A stretch of DNA of 37,351 nucleotides from Magnetospirillum aberrantis SpK (GTDB lineage: Bacteria; Pseudomonadota; Alphaproteobacteria; Rhodospirillales; Magnetospirillaceae), in NCBI RefSeq assembly GCF_011022235.1, contig NZ_JAAIYP010000046.1:1-37351 (forward strand), in the 5' to 3' direction. Each line of letters opens with the position of its first letter. Within the stretch, counting starts at the first letter, position 1. The position numbers and the translations under genes were made by a program. Of the stretch, positions 26,832-36,448 are shown in pieces. Under the pieces are notes generated by a model, which had not been told where the DNA came from, ran no database searches, and saw nothing but the letters and a program-made list of their open reading frames with translations.

Positions 26832-26878
26832 ATCATGCGACCGGCTTGTCCAAGCCTCAGGTCAGAAAATTATGCGAC
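26832..26878 (-). promoter_or_regulatory. Direct repeat and palindrome at the nikK promoter
   Basis: The 256-base gap between nikK and pgi holds a repeated decamer ATYATGCGAC (26832-26841 and 26869-26878), starts 37 bases apart, with a 6-bp palindrome GGCTTG-TC-CAAGCC (26843-26856) between. Read on the minus strand the distal copy covers CATAAT (26874-26869), a good -10, with a TTGCCG -35 at 26899-26894 (19-base spacer, a little long). A repressor site for metal control is plausible. It does not match the E. coli NikR site well, and I see no cobalamin riboswitch. Confidence 0.4.
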
Positions 26879-27064
26879 TGCGTTGTGTGATGGCGGCAAC
26901 CATACCGCCGCCCGAGGGGGCTGCCAATGGTAAAACCGTTCACGGATCGCGGCGGCGATGACAGCGTGGTGAATGCATGCCGCTAGGCCCCGAGGGGGGA
27001 TGGCCGGTTTCTTGGGCTGGTGCTAGAGTCCTGGGGCTGAAATGCCAAGAGGGGGAGAACGGTC

Positions 27065-28687
27065 ATGGTGCATCCGACGCAATTGCCCGCCTGGGGGGCG
27101 CTTGAGGCGCATGCCGGCGACATGGCCGGCCGTCACATGCGCGACCTGTTCGCCGCCGATCCTGATCGCTTCACCGCCCTGTCGCTGCGGGTGGGCGATC
27201 TGTTGTTGGATTATTCCAAGAACCGGGTGGACGGCCACACCATGGCGTTGTTGGCGGAGCTTGCCGCCCAGGCCGGATTGGCCCAATGGCGTGACCGCAT
27301 GTTCGGTGGCCAGCCCATCAATTCCACCGAAGGCCGCGCGGTCTTGCATGTTGCGTTGCGAAACCGTTCCGACCGCCCGATCCTGGTGGACGGTCACGAT
27401 GTCATGCCGGGCGTGCGGGCGGTACTGGACAAGATGAAGGGTTTCGCCGGGCGGGTGCGCTCGGGCGACTGGAAGGGCGCCACCGGCAAGCCCATCGCGA
27501 CCGTGGTCAACATCGGCATCGGCGGCTCCGACCTTGGTCCGGTGATGGTGACCGAGGCGTTGAAGCCCTATCACCAGCCGGGGCTGGCGGTGCGCTTCGT
27601 CTCCAACGTGGACGGGACCCATGTGGCGGAAACGCTGAAACTGTGCGATCCCGAAACGACCTTGTTCATCGTCGCGTCCAAGACCTTCACCACCCAGGAA
27701 ACCATCGCCAACGCCACCACCGCCAAGGAGTGGCTGGTCGGCCATCTGGGGGCCGGGGCGGTGCCGGCGCATTTCGTGGCGCTGTCCACCAACGAGGCGG
27801 CGGTGCGGGCCTTCGGCATCGATCCGGCCAACATGTTCGAGTTCTGGGACTGGGTGGGCGGCCGCTATTCGCTGTGGTCGGCCATTGGCCTGTCCATCGC
27901 CGTGGCGGTGGGGTTCGACCGTTTCGAGGAGTTGCTGGCCGGCGCCTACGACATGGACGAACATTTCCGTACCGCGCCCCTGGCCGCCAACATGCCGGTG
28001 GTGCTGGCGCTGCTGGGGCTTTGGTACAACAACTTCCTGGGCGCCCAGGCCTATGCGGTGCTGCCCTATGACCAATACCTGCATCGCCTGCCCGCTTACC
28101 TGCAACAATTGGACATGGAATCCAACGGCAAGGGGGTGGCCCGCGACGGCGCGGCGGTGGGGTGGCAGACCGGCCCCATCGTGTTCGGCGAACCGGGCAC
28201 CAACGGCCAGCACGCCTTCTACCAATTGATCCACCAGGGCACCAAGCTGATCCCCTGCGACTTCCTGGCCTCGGCCGCCACCCACAATCCGGTGGGCGAG
28301 CACCACGCCATGCTGTTGGCCAATTTCCTTGCGCAGCCGGAAGCGTTGATGCGCGGTAAGACCCTGGCCGAGGTCAAGGCGGAAAACCCGGCACTGTCGG
28401 ACGAACAGGCGGCGCACCGGGTGTTCACCGGCAACCGTCCCACCAACACGCTGTTGTACAAGACCCTGGACCCGCGGACGCTGGGCATGCTGATCGCGCT
28501 TTATGAACACAAGGTGTTTGTCCAGGGCGTGTTGTGGGACGTCAATTCCTTCGACCAGTGGGGGGTGGAACTGGGCAAGCAACTGGCCAAGAAGATTCTG
28601 CCCGAGCTGTCGGCCGCCGGTGACGCCACCGCCCACGACTGCTCGACCAACGGCCTGATCAACACCATCCGCGCCTGGAGAGCCTGA
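27065..28687 (+). CDS. pgi: Glucose-6-phosphate isomerase
   Basis: Pgi interconverts glucose-6-phosphate and fructose-6-phosphate in glycolysis and gluconeogenesis. The 540-residue product has the phosphate-binding [22 protein letters not shown], the family signature around [16 protein letters not shown], the catalytic Glu in [29 protein letters not shown] with the catalytic His, and the C-terminal [12 protein letters not shown] with the catalytic Lys. ATG 27065 has GGGGGAG upstream; an extended -10 (TGCTAGAGT, 27021-27029) could start its mRNA. It stands alone between the nickel operon and dnaX. Confidence 0.97.
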   Translation: MVHPTQLPAWGALEAHAGDMAGRHMRDLFAADPDRFTALSLRVGDLLLDYSKNRVDGHTMALLAELAAQAGLAQWRDRMFGGQPINSTEGRAVLHVALRNRSDRPILVDGHDVMPGVRAVLDKMKGFAGRVRSGDWKGATGKPIATVVNIGIGGSDLGPVMVTEALKPYHQPGLAVRFVSNVDGTHVAETLKLCDPETTLFIVASKTFTTQETIANATTAKEWLVGHLGAGAVPAHFVALSTNEAAVRAFGIDPANMFEFWDWVGGRYSLWSAIGLSIAVAVGFDRFEELLAGAYDMDEHFRTAPLAANMPVVLALLGLWYNNFLGAQAYAVLPYDQYLHRLPAYLQQLDMESNGKGVARDGAAVGWQTGPIVFGEPGTNGQHAFYQLIHQGTKLIPCDFLASAATHNPVGEHHAMLLANFLAQPEALMRGKTLAEVKAENPALSDEQAAHRVFTGNRPTNTLLYKTLDPRTLGMLIALYEHKVFVQGVLWDVNSFDQWGVELGKQLAKKILPELSAAGDATAHDCSTNGLINTIRAWRA

Positions 28688-28690
28688 GAC

Positions 28691-28735
28691 CGTAACGACC
28701 CGCCGCCGCCGAATCGGGGGCGACGGGTCGTTACG
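28691..28735 (+). terminator. Terminator hairpin after pgi
   Basis: CGTAACGACCCG (28691-28702) is perfectly complementary to CGGGTCGTTACG (28724-28735), with additional GC pairing possible inside. It begins three bases after the pgi stop. CTTTCC follows instead of a full T-run, so the stem is very strong but the U-tract weak. Confidence 0.65.
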
Positions 28736-28773
28736 CTTTCCACCGCGCGGCCACCGATATATTGTCTGGGGCC

Positions 28774-30552
28774 ATGACCGACAGTCCCGCTCCCGCGCCT
28801 TACCGCGTCCTCGCCCGCAAGTACCGGCCGACCGACTTCACCTCGTTGATCGGCCAGGAAGCGATGGTGCGCACCCTGACCAACGCCATCCAGTCGGGGC
28901 GTCTGGCCCATGCCTTCGTGCTGACCGGCGTGCGCGGCGTGGGCAAGACCACCACGGCGCGCATCATCGCCCGCGCCCTGAACTGCGTCGGTCCCGATGG
29001 CCACGGCGGGCCGACCATCGACCCGTGCGGGGTCTGCGAACATTGCCGCGCCATCGCCGAGGACCGTCACGTCGACATCTTGGAGATGGACGCCGCCAGC
29101 CGCACCGGCGTCAACGACATTCGCGAGATCATCGAGGGTGTGCGTTACCGCCCGACCTCGGCGCGGTTCAAGGTCTACATCATCGACGAAGTGCACATGC
29201 TGTCGACGGCGGCGTTCAACGCGCTGCTGAAGACGCTGGAGGAGCCGCCAGAGCATGTGAAGTTCGTGTTCGCCACCACCGAAATCCGCAAGATTCCGGT
29301 GACCGTGCTGTCACGGTGCCAACGTTTCGACCTCAGGCGCGTGGACATGGACGTGTTGGCGAAGCATTTCGCCGGCATCGCCGAACAGGAAAACGCCCGG
29401 ATCGAGGAGGCCGCGCTGAAACTGATCGCGCGTGCCGCCGACGGTTCGGTGCGTGACGGCCTGTCGCTTCTGGACCAGGCCATCAGCCACGGCGCCGGAA
29501 CGGTCAGCGAGGCCCAGGTCCGCGACATGCTGGGCCTGGCCGACCGGGCCCGCGTCTTCGACCTGTTCGAACAGGTGATGAAGGGCGCGGTGGCCGACGG
29601 GCTCGACATGCTGGGCGAACAATACGCGCTGGGCGCCGATCCGGCGGTGGTGATCCAGGACATGCTGGAGCTGACCCACTGGCTGACCCGGCTGAAGGTG
29701 ACGCCCGACGCCGCCTTTTCCGGCACCGCTTCGGAAACCGAACGGGTCAAGGGCAAGGCCATGGCCGAGGGTCTGTCCATGGCCCAACTGACGCGGGCGT
29801 GGCAGATGCTGCTCAAGGGGCTGTCGGAAACCCGTTCCGCCCCCAATCCGCTTCAGGCGGCCGAGATGGCGCTGGTGCGGCTGGCCTATGCCGCCGATCT
29901 GCCCAGCCCGGCCGAGGTGATCGAGCAGTTGCGCAACAATCCGCCCGCTCCGGCCCCGCACGGCCCCGGTGGCGGCGCGCCCATGGGCGGCGGCGGGACT
30001 CCGGCACAGGCCGGCGGCTTTGTCGGTGGGCCCAATGGCGGCGGGACCACCATGCGTGCGGCGGCGGCCGGCGCGGTGGCCCTGCAACTGGCGCCGGTTC
30101 CCGAACCGCTGCAATTGCCGCCCATGCCGGCCGGCTTTGCCGAGGTGGCCAAGCTGTTTTCCGACAAGCGCGAGGGCATCCTGGCGGTGGCCTTGCGCAC
30201 CCAATGCAACCTTGTCCGTTTCGAGCCCGGAAGAATTGAGCTGCGGCCGCATTCCACCGCGCCCAACGATCTGGCGCCCAAGGTGGCGCGCCTTTTGGGA
30301 GAGTGGACCGGGCGGCGGTGGACGGTCACGGTCAACCTGACCGACGAGACCGAGCCGACCCTGGCCGAACAGGATCTGATCGCCGAGAACAAGCGGCGGC
30401 TGGACGCCGCCAACCATCCGCTGGTCCAGGCCATCATGGCCGCCTTTCCCGGCTCCTCGATCGAGGTGGTGCGCGACATTGCCCCCGAGGAACCCGAGGA
30501 AGTCGAACTGGCCTTCGACCCGGAACAGACCCCAGGAGAAGAAGAAGCATGA
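28774..30552 (+). CDS. dnaX: DNA polymerase III subunits gamma/tau
   Basis: DnaX is the clamp-loader ATPase that also links polymerases at the fork. The 592-residue protein has Walker [14 protein letters not shown], the zinc site (Cys before DPCGVCEHC), Walker [10 protein letters not shown], the [12 protein letters not shown] and [13 protein letters not shown] sensor region, a Gly/Pro-rich linker (about 395-425) and a C-terminal tau domain (about 440-592). I see no A-rich slippery site, so gamma by frameshift is not evident. ATG 28774 is taken; TATATT at 28758-28763 lies only ten bases upstream, so the mRNA may be nearly leaderless. The ybaB gene overlaps the stop. Confidence 0.96.
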   Translation: MTDSPAPAPYRVLARKYRPTDFTSLIGQEAMVRTLTNAIQSGRLAHAFVLTGVRGVGKTTTARIIARALNCVGPDGHGGPTIDPCGVCEHCRAIAEDRHVDILEMDAASRTGVNDIREIIEGVRYRPTSARFKVYIIDEVHMLSTAAFNALLKTLEEPPEHVKFVFATTEIRKIPVTVLSRCQRFDLRRVDMDVLAKHFAGIAEQENARIEEAALKLIARAADGSVRDGLSLLDQAISHGAGTVSEAQVRDMLGLADRARVFDLFEQVMKGAVADGLDMLGEQYALGADPAVVIQDMLELTHWLTRLKVTPDAAFSGTASETERVKGKAMAEGLSMAQLTRAWQMLLKGLSETRSAPNPLQAAEMALVRLAYAADLPSPAEVIEQLRNNPPAPAPHGPGGGAPMGGGGTPAQAGGFVGGPNGGGTTMRAAAAGAVALQLAPVPEPLQLPPMPAGFAEVAKLFSDKREGILAVALRTQCNLVRFEPGRIELRPHSTAPNDLAPKVARLLGEWTGRRWTVTVNLTDETEPTLAEQDLIAENKRRLDAANHPLVQAIMAAFPGSSIEVVRDIAPEEPEEVELAFDPEQTPGEEEA

Positions 30553-30872
30553 AGAACCTTGGCAACCTGATGAAGCAGGCCCAGCAGATGCAGAGCAAGA
30601 TGGCCGAGATGCAGGCCAAGATGGCCGAGCTCGAGGTCACCGGCGCCTCGGGCGGCGGCATGCTCAAGGTGACGCTGAACGGCAAGTTCGAGCTCAAGGG
30701 CATCAAGATCGACCCGGCGCTGGTCACCCCCGACGACGTCGAGGTGCTGGAAGACCTGATCGTCGCCGCCTTCAACGACGCCAAGAGCAAGGCCGAGGCC
30801 GCCATGCAGGACGAGATGGCCAAGGTCACCGGCGGCCTCAATCTGCCGGCCGGCTTCAAGCTGCCGTTCTGA
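30549..30872 (+). CDS. ybaB: YbaB/EbfC nucleoid-associated protein
   Basis: A 107-residue dimeric DNA-binding protein that coats the nucleoid. It has the Met/Gln-rich N-terminal helix ([20 protein letters not shown]), the [14 protein letters not shown] strand and the [15 protein letters not shown] helix. Its ATG overlaps the dnaX stop (ATGA) and recR follows 15 bases later; dnaX-ybaB-recR is a very conserved order. Confidence 0.96.
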   Translation: MKNLGNLMKQAQQMQSKMAEMQAKMAELEVTGASGGGMLKVTLNGKFELKGIKIDPALVTPDDVEVLEDLIVAAFNDAKSKAEAAMQDEMAKVTGGLNLPAGFKLPF

Positions 30873-30887
30873 GGCCGGAATTTCCAC

Positions 30888-31481
30888 ATGGTCGGACCCG
30901 AGATCGAACGCCTCATTCAACTTCTTTCGCGGTTGCCGGGCTTGGGTCCGCGCTCGGCCCGTCGGGCCGCCCTACATCTGGTGGATAAGCGCGAGGTTCT
31001 TCTACAACCCCTGGCGCATGTCCTGGCCGACGTCGCCGACAAGATCAAGACCTGCGCGATCTGCGGCAACTACGATAGTGTTGATCCCTGTTCCATCTGT
31101 GCCGACACCCGCCGTGACGGCGCTATCTTGTGTGTGGTCGAGGACGTGGGCGCGTTGTGGGCCATGGAACGCACGGGGGCTTTCCGCGGCCGTTACCACG
31201 TTCTGGGCGGGCTGCTGTCGGCGTTGGACGGAATCGGCCCCGACGAGCTTGGAATTCCCAAGCTGGTTCAACGGGTTGTCGAAAGCGGCGTGACCGAGAT
31301 CATTCTGGCGACCCCGGCCACCGTCGAGGGCCAGACCACCGCCCATCTGGTGGCCGACCGGCTGGCGGGGCTGGGTGTCGCGGTTTCGGGACTGGCCCAC
31401 GGCGTGCCGGTGGGCGGGTCGCTGGATTATCTGGACGACGGCACCATCAGCGCCGCGCTTCGGGCGCGACGGGCGTTCTGA
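30888..31481 (+). CDS. recR: Recombination mediator RecR
   Basis: RecR works with RecO and RecF to load RecA on gapped DNA. The 197-residue protein has the helix-hairpin-helix ([19 protein letters not shown]), a C4 zinc finger (CAICG and CSICAD), the Toprim domain ([32 protein letters not shown]) and a C-terminal Walker-B-like segment ([19 protein letters not shown]). Standard length. Confidence 0.97.
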   Translation: MVGPEIERLIQLLSRLPGLGPRSARRAALHLVDKREVLLQPLAHVLADVADKIKTCAICGNYDSVDPCSICADTRRDGAILCVVEDVGALWAMERTGAFRGRYHVLGGLLSALDGIGPDELGIPKLVQRVVESGVTEIILATPATVEGQTTAHLVADRLAGLGVAVSGLAHGVPVGGSLDYLDDGTISAALRARRAF

Positions 31482-31513
31482 CCGCCGCACCGGCGGAACC
31501 ATCGGGGGCTGCC

Positions 31514-32833
31514 ATGCGAAGCTGTGTTCTCGTGGGGATGATGGTGGGATTGGCGTTGCCGGCGGTGGCGCAAACCTTGCCTTACGCGGTGGTCGACACC
31601 GGACAGGACGTCTGTTACGACGACCGTCGCGCCATTCTCTGTCCATCGGCGGGCCAGGCCTTTTACGGCCAGGACGCGCAGACGGTTCGCACCCCGGCAC
31701 GCTATCACGACAACGGCGACGGCACGGTCAGCGACCTTGTGACCGGCTTGGTGTGGGAAAAGGCGTTTCGCCGTCTGAACTGGTCCGAGGCGGTTTCCCA
31801 AGCTGCGGCGGCGCGTACCGGCGGCCATGCCGACTGGCGGGTTCCGACCATCAAGGAACTTTATTCGCTGATGGATTTTCGCGGCACCACCGGTCTCGCC
31901 CGGCCGGAACAAAGCGGCGCCCCCGCCGACGCCCGGCCCTATCTGGACATTTCGGTGTTCCGTTTCGAATATCCGGCTCAGGGACGTTCCATCGACGCCC
32001 AATATGTGACCTCCACCACCTATGCCGGCCTGACCATGGGACGCGACCGCGCCTTCTTCGGCGTCAACTTCGCCGATGGCCGCATCAAGGGTTATCCCCA
32101 GGACGGCGGGCCGGGGCGACGGACGTGGTACGCCCGTTTCGTGCGTGGCAATCCTGCCTATGGCCGTAACGACTTCGTCGACAACGGCGACGGCACGGTC
32201 AGCGATCGCGCCACCGGCCTGACCTGGACACGCGGCGACAGCGGCGACGCGGCTTTCGCCGGGCGGATGGCCGGTACGGCCAAGGGCGACGGGCGGCTGG
32301 ATTGGCGCGAGGCGTTGGCTTTTTGCGCCGGCCTGGATTTCGCCGGCCACCATGACTGGCGTCTGCCCGACGCCAAGGAACTGCATTCCATCGTGGCCTA
32401 TGGCCGTCCGGCCGACCAGCCGGCGTTGGATTCCGTGTTCCAGGTCAGCGCCATTCGCGAAGCGGACGGTTCGGCCAACTGGCCCTATGCCTGGACCTCC
32501 ACCACCCATCTCGACGGTCGCCAGCCGGGCGATTTTGCCGTTTACGTCGCCTTCGGCAAGGCCATGGGCAATTTACGGCAAGGGGGGATGGGGTCGATGG
32601 GAGGAATGATGGGGGGACCGCCGCCCGGCCGGGGAGGCGGCATGGGGCCACCGGATGGCGGGCGGGGTGGTATGGGAATCAGCGGTGGGGCCACGCGTCT
32701 GCTTGACGTGCATGGCGCCGGTGCCCAGCGCTCCAGCCCGAAAAGCGGTGACGAAAGTCGTTTGCCGGTGGGGCACGGGCCCCAGGGCGACGTGCTCAGG
32801 ATCTACAACAGCGCGCGGTGTGTCCGGGGATAG
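31514..32833 (+). CDS. Secreted double DUF1566 (Lcl C-terminal) protein with Gly/Met-rich insert
   Basis: A 439-residue exported protein. A signal peptide (residues 1-19, ending AVAQ) is followed by two DUF1566 units, each with NGDGTVSD..TGL.W and DWR.P..KEL: the first at about 60-220, the second at about 222-439. The family is related to formylglycine/lectin-like folds and occurs on bacterial surfaces; function is unknown. Within the second unit, a low-complexity segment rich in Gly, Met and Pro (about 357-390; GGMMGGPPPGRGGGMGPPDG) interrupts the fold just before its conserved end (LLDVHGAGAQRS ... GHGPQGDVLRIYNSARCVR). It starts 32 bases after recR and converges on ubiB. Confidence 0.85.
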   Translation: MRSCVLVGMMVGLALPAVAQTLPYAVVDTGQDVCYDDRRAILCPSAGQAFYGQDAQTVRTPARYHDNGDGTVSDLVTGLVWEKAFRRLNWSEAVSQAAAARTGGHADWRVPTIKELYSLMDFRGTTGLARPEQSGAPADARPYLDISVFRFEYPAQGRSIDAQYVTSTTYAGLTMGRDRAFFGVNFADGRIKGYPQDGGPGRRTWYARFVRGNPAYGRNDFVDNGDGTVSDRATGLTWTRGDSGDAAFAGRMAGTAKGDGRLDWREALAFCAGLDFAGHHDWRLPDAKELHSIVAYGRPADQPALDSVFQVSAIREADGSANWPYAWTSTTHLDGRQPGDFAVYVAFGKAMGNLRQGGMGSMGGMMGGPPPGRGGGMGPPDGGRGGMGISGGATRLLDVHGAGAQRSSPKSGDESRLPVGHGPQGDVLRIYNSARCVRG

Positions 32834-32837
32834 CTCC

Positions 32838-34373
32838 CTATTTCCACAGCAACAGCGCGGCCAGCACCGCCGTCAGCACCCACGGCACCCAATTGGGCAG
32901 GCGGCGGCGGCCACCTTCACCGCGCATGGCGGCGACGGTTTCGGGATGCAGCTTGATGCCGCCGCTCATCAAGGTGCTATAGGCCCGTTCGGTCTCGGCC
33001 AGCATGCGTGGCAGCCGTTCCAGGGTGGAAATGGCGTTGCCGACGGTTTCCTTGACCCGCGCCTGCGGCCCCAAATTGTCGATCATCCAGTTTTCGATCA
33101 ACGGCCGGGCCAATTCCCACATGTTGACGCCCGAATCCAGGGTGCGGCCGACGCCTTCGGCCACCAGCATGCTTTTTTGCAGCATCAGCAATTGCGGTTG
33201 GGTCTGCATGGCGAATTGTTCGGTGATCTTGAACAACTGCCCCAACAGCTTGGCGATGGAAATCTCGTGCAGGGGCTTGCCCATGATCGGCTCGGCGATC
33301 GAGCGGCAGGCCTGGGTGAAGGTGTCGACGTTCTTGTCGGCGGGCACCCATCCGGCCTCGAAATGCACTTCCGCCGCGCGGCGATAGTCGCCCGACAAAA
33401 AGCCGATCAGCATTTGTCCCAGATGACGGCGCGTCGTCAGGTCGACGCGGCCCATGATGCCGAAATCGACGGCGACCAGATTGCCGTTGCGGTCCACGAA
33501 CAGGTTGCCGGGATGCATGTCGGCGTGGAAGAAGCCGTCGCGGAAAACCATGTTGAAGAATGCCTCGGCGGCTTTCTTCAGGATGTCGTCGAGCGACAAT
33601 CCGGCCTCGACCATGGCCTGGGTCTCGTCCACCGGGATGCCGTCCACCCATTCCAGGGTCAGGACGCGGCGCGCGGTGCGGGTCCAGTCGATGGCCGGCA
33701 CACGGAAGGATTCGTCGCCCACGAAGTTCTCGGCCATCTCGGCGGCGGCCGCCGCCTCGAAACGCAGATCCATCTCGAAATGGATGGAATCCTCGAAGGT
33801 GTCGACGCTTTCCACCAGACGCAGACGGCGCAGTTTGGGCTGGGTCAGTTCGGCCCATTCCGCCAACCAGCGCAACAGGTCGATGTCGCGCTTGAACGCC
33901 CCTTCGACGCCGGGGCGCAATACCTTGACAGCCACCTGTTCGCCGTCGCGGGTGACGGCGCGGTGAACCTGGGCGATGGAGGCGGCGGCGACGGCGGTGT
34001 CGTCGAAGCTCTGGAACAAATCCTCGATGGGGGCGTCCAGGTCTTCTTCGATGATGCGCCGGGCCTCGATCGCCGGGAAGGGGGGCAACCGGTCCTGCAA
34101 TTCCGACAGGTCGGCGGCCATCTCGTCGCCCAACAGGTCGGCGCGGGTGGACAGCGCCTGGCCCAGCTTGATGAAGGTCGGGCCAAGTTCGACCAGCGCG
34201 GCGGCCAACCGTTGTCCGGGGCGGCCGGGCTGGCGGCTGGCGGCGCGGCCGAACCGCAACGCCTTGGCGGCCAGCTGTGCCAGCGGCAGTTCGACGGCGT
34301 CCAGCGCGTCATGGCGGGCCAGGACGCGGGCGATGGTGAACAGGCGGTTGAGGTTGCGAAGGGAGCGCAGCAT
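32838..34373 (-). CDS. ubiB: Ubiquinone biosynthesis ATPase/kinase-like protein UbiB
   Basis: UbiB is an atypical ADCK-family kinase-like ATPase needed for ubiquinone synthesis at the inner membrane. The 511-residue product has the KxGQ motif (FIKLGQALSTRADLLG), the Ala-rich nucleotide loop (AAASIAQVHRA), the VKVLRPG lysine, the catalytic-loop HADMHPGNLFV, DFGIMG, and one C-terminal TM (about 492-510). It lies four bases after ubiE on the same strand. Confidence 0.96.
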   Translation of the reverse strand: MLRSLRNLNRLFTIARVLARHDALDAVELPLAQLAAKALRFGRAASRQPGRPGQRLAAALVELGPTFIKLGQALSTRADLLGDEMAADLSELQDRLPPFPAIEARRIIEEDLDAPIEDLFQSFDDTAVAAASIAQVHRAVTRDGEQVAVKVLRPGVEGAFKRDIDLLRWLAEWAELTQPKLRRLRLVESVDTFEDSIHFEMDLRFEAAAAAEMAENFVGDESFRVPAIDWTRTARRVLTLEWVDGIPVDETQAMVEAGLSLDDILKKAAEAFFNMVFRDGFFHADMHPGNLFVDRNGNLVAVDFGIMGRVDLTTRRHLGQMLIGFLSGDYRRAAEVHFEAGWVPADKNVDTFTQACRSIAEPIMGKPLHEISIAKLLGQLFKITEQFAMQTQPQLLMLQKSMLVAEGVGRTLDSGVNMWELARPLIENWMIDNLGPQARVKETVGNAISTLERLPRMLAETERAYSTLMSGGIKLHPETVAAMRGEGGRRRLPNWVPWVLTAVLAALLLWK

Positions 34374-34377
34374 CCGT

Positions 34378-35139
34378 CTACAACCGCCAGCCCGAGTGGA
34401 TGGCGGCGATGCCGCCCGACAGGTTGCGCACCTCGACCCGTTCGAAGCCGGCGGCGCGGACCATCTCGGCCATTTCTTCCTGCGGCGGGAACTTGCGGAT
34501 GCTTTCCACCAGATACTGGTAGGCCTCGGCGTTGCCGGTCACCATGCCGCCCACCTTGGGCAGCACGTTGAAGGAATACATGTCGTAGAACTCGCGCAGG
34601 CCGGGCACCACCACCTTGGAGAATTCCAGGCACATGAAGCGGCCGCCGGGTTTGAGCACGCGATAGGCCTCGGCGATGGCGCGGTCCCAATGGGTGACGT
34701 TGCGCAGGCAGAAGGCGATGGTGTAACGGTCCACGGAACGGTCCGCCACCGGCAGGCATTCGGCGTTGCCGCACACCCAGCCAAGGTCGCCCGTCAGGTT
34801 GCGGTTGAAGGATCGGTCACGGCCGACCGCCAGCATTTCCTTGTTGATGTCGCAGACCAGGGCCGGCCCGCCGCCGCGCTTCTTCCAGCCAAACGCGATG
34901 TCGCCGGTGCCGCCGCCGACGTCCAGCAAGGCCTGGTCCGGGCGCGGCCGCAGCCAGTCCAGGAACGACGCCTTCCACAGCCGGTGAATGCCGGCGCTCA
35001 TCAGGTCGTTCATCAGATCGTACTTGGTGGCGACGGAATCGAACACTTCGCGCACCAGCGAGGCTTTTTCTTCCTCGCGCACGGTCTTGAAGCCGAAATG
35101 GGTCTGACCCTGGGGGCCCTGGTTCTGCGTGTCGGTCAT
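34378..35139 (-). CDS. ubiE: Bifunctional demethylmenaquinone/2-methoxy-6-polyprenyl-benzoquinol methylase
   Basis: UbiE carries out the C-methylation step in ubiquinone (and menaquinone) synthesis using SAM. The 253-residue protein has the family opening FGFKTVREEEKASLVREVF, SAM motif I LLDVGGGTGDIAF, the YTIAFCLRNVTHWDRAI and VLKPGGRFMCLEFSK signatures, and the SGGIAAIHSGWR C-terminus. ATG 35139 is preferred over GTG 35151. It diverges from mutM. Confidence 0.97.
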   Translation of the reverse strand: MTDTQNQGPQGQTHFGFKTVREEEKASLVREVFDSVATKYDLMNDLMSAGIHRLWKASFLDWLRPRPDQALLDVGGGTGDIAFGWKKRGGGPALVCDINKEMLAVGRDRSFNRNLTGDLGWVCGNAECLPVADRSVDRYTIAFCLRNVTHWDRAIAEAYRVLKPGGRFMCLEFSKVVVPGLREFYDMYSFNVLPKVGGMVTGNAEAYQYLVESIRKFPPQEEMAEMVRAAGFERVEVRNLSGGIAAIHSGWRL

Positions 35140-35177
35140 GGTGGCCCGCACCTTAGTACAGATGCGCCCGCCTTGCC

Positions 35178-35194
35178 AGAGCGCGGCGCGCTCT
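35178..35194. promoter_or_regulatory. Inverted repeat between divergent ubiE and mutM
   Basis: AGAGCGC (35178-35184) and GCGCTCT (35188-35194) form a perfect 7-bp inverted repeat with a 3-base spacer in the 68-base divergent gap. It could be an operator; a weak TTGCCA (35173-35178) with TACGCT 17 bases on overlaps it. Confidence 0.3.
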
Positions 35195-35207
35195 TTACGC
35201 TGTCGCC

Positions 35208-36050
35208 ATGCCCGAGCTTCCCGAAGTCGAAACCGTCGCCCGAGGGCTGGCCGCCGTGTGGGAGGGCCGTGTCCTGGCCCGTGTCACCTGCCGCCGCCCC
35301 GACTTGCGTAAACCCCTGCCGCCCGGCTTCGCCGAACGGCTGAGCGGCCGGCGTGTCGAAAGCGTGGGCCGGCGCGCCAAATACCTGGTGGTGCGCCTGG
35401 GGGGCGGGCTGGTGATGCTGGGCCATCTCGGCATGTCGGGCAGCATGGTCATCTCGCGCGGGCGCAACGAACCGCCGGGGCCGCATGATCATGTGGAATT
35501 CGTCACCGACGACAACGTCATGGTCACCTATCGCGATCCCCGCCGCTTCGGCCTGCTGGACCTGTGCGACGCCGATGGCGTGGCGTCCCATCCGTTGCTG
35601 GCCGGATTGGGGCCCGAGCCTTTGGACGATGCCTTCACCGCCACTGTCCTGGCCGACCGGCTGGCCGGGCGGGCGACGGCCATCAAGGCGGCCTTGCTGG
35701 ACCAGAAGATCGTGGCCGGGCTGGGCAACATCTACGTGTCGGAAAGCCTGTTCCAGGCCGGTATCCTGCCGACCCGTGCGGCGGCGTCGCTGACGCGGCG
35801 GGAACTGGCGGCGCTGGTGCCGGCGATCAAGGACGTTCTGGCCCGCGCCATCGCCGCCGGCGGCTCGTCACTCAAGGATCACGTGCAACCCACCGGCGAA
35901 TTGGGGTATTTCCAGCATTCCTTCGCCGTCTACGACCGCGAGGGGGAAAAGTGCCCAGGATGCGACTGCGACGTTTCCCGCACGGGTGGCGTCACCCGCA
36001 TCGTCCAGGCCGGGCGCTCCACTTTCTTCTGTGCGAGAAAACAGCGTTGA
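35208..36050 (+). CDS. mutM: Formamidopyrimidine-DNA glycosylase
   Basis: MutM excises 8-oxoguanine and nicks the strand by beta/delta elimination. The 280-residue product begins PELPEVETV with the catalytic Pro and Glu, has [20 protein letters not shown], the H2TH region ([18 protein letters not shown]) and a C-terminal zinc-finger region. The finger is unusual: Cys249, Cys252, an extra Cys254 and Cys275 are present, but position 278, where the usual CPxCQR has its fourth Cys, is Lys (FFCARKQR). It lies next to ubiE in the divergent arrangement usual for alphaproteobacteria. Confidence 0.95.
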   Translation: MPELPEVETVARGLAAVWEGRVLARVTCRRPDLRKPLPPGFAERLSGRRVESVGRRAKYLVVRLGGGLVMLGHLGMSGSMVISRGRNEPPGPHDHVEFVTDDNVMVTYRDPRRFGLLDLCDADGVASHPLLAGLGPEPLDDAFTATVLADRLAGRATAIKAALLDQKIVAGLGNIYVSESLFQAGILPTRAAASLTRRELAALVPAIKDVLARAIAAGGSSLKDHVQPTGELGYFQHSFAVYDREGEKCPGCDCDVSRTGGVTRIVQAGRSTFFCARKQR

Positions 36051-36069
36051 TGGTATAGCCCAGGGTGCC

Positions 36070-36426
36070 ATGCGGACGTTTCTCACACTCTTCATCGCCC
36101 TCACGCTGGGGCTCGGCTGGGGTCTTGCGGCCCGGGCCGAGGGATTCCTCGGCGTTTACGAGGACTTGCCGCTCGCACCCGGCCTGACCGAGGTGGAGGG
36201 CTCGGGCCTGTCTTTCGACAGTCCCGGCGGCCGGATCGTCGAGGGTTATGCAACAGGAGCGGTCGAAGCCGCCGAAATCTTGAAATTCTATGCCGCCACC
36301 CTGCCCCAGTTGGGGTGGGCGCGTGACTCCGACACCCTCTACCGCCGCGAGGCGGAGGTGCTGAAAATCGACACCGAGGTGGATGGCGGAGCGCTGGCGG
36401 TCCATTTCACCATTTCTCCGGAATGA
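36070..36426 (+). CDS. Small exported protein of unknown function
   Basis: A 118-residue protein with a signal peptide ([20 protein letters not shown], cleavage near ARA/EGF). The mature part has [20 protein letters not shown], a [19 protein letters not shown] segment and alternating strands, a pattern seen in small periplasmic or lipoprotein-like domains built around an amphipathic helix. No lipobox Cys. It lies between mutM and the enoyl-CoA hydratase gene, 19 bases after the former; function not known. Confidence 0.8.
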   Translation: MRTFLTLFIALTLGLGWGLAARAEGFLGVYEDLPLAPGLTEVEGSGLSFDSPGGRIVEGYATGAVEAAEILKFYAATLPQLGWARDSDTLYRREAEVLKIDTEVDGGALAVHFTISPE

Positions 36427-36448
36427 CCGGACAAGGGGAGTCCCACGG

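Noticed and set aside
26809-27064. Cobalamin or NiCo riboswitch upstream of nikK
   Set aside because: No B12-box-like sequence and no NiCo-type paired helices could be found; a protein operator is more likely.
27023-28636. Open frame of 537 codons opposite pgi
   Set aside because: Antisense shadow; pgi is complete and standard.
28688-28773. Possible 4.5S SRP RNA gene upstream of dnaX, where many bacteria have it
   Set aside because: Only 86 bases, filled by the pgi terminator; the conserved GGAAG-type SRP loop sequence is absent.
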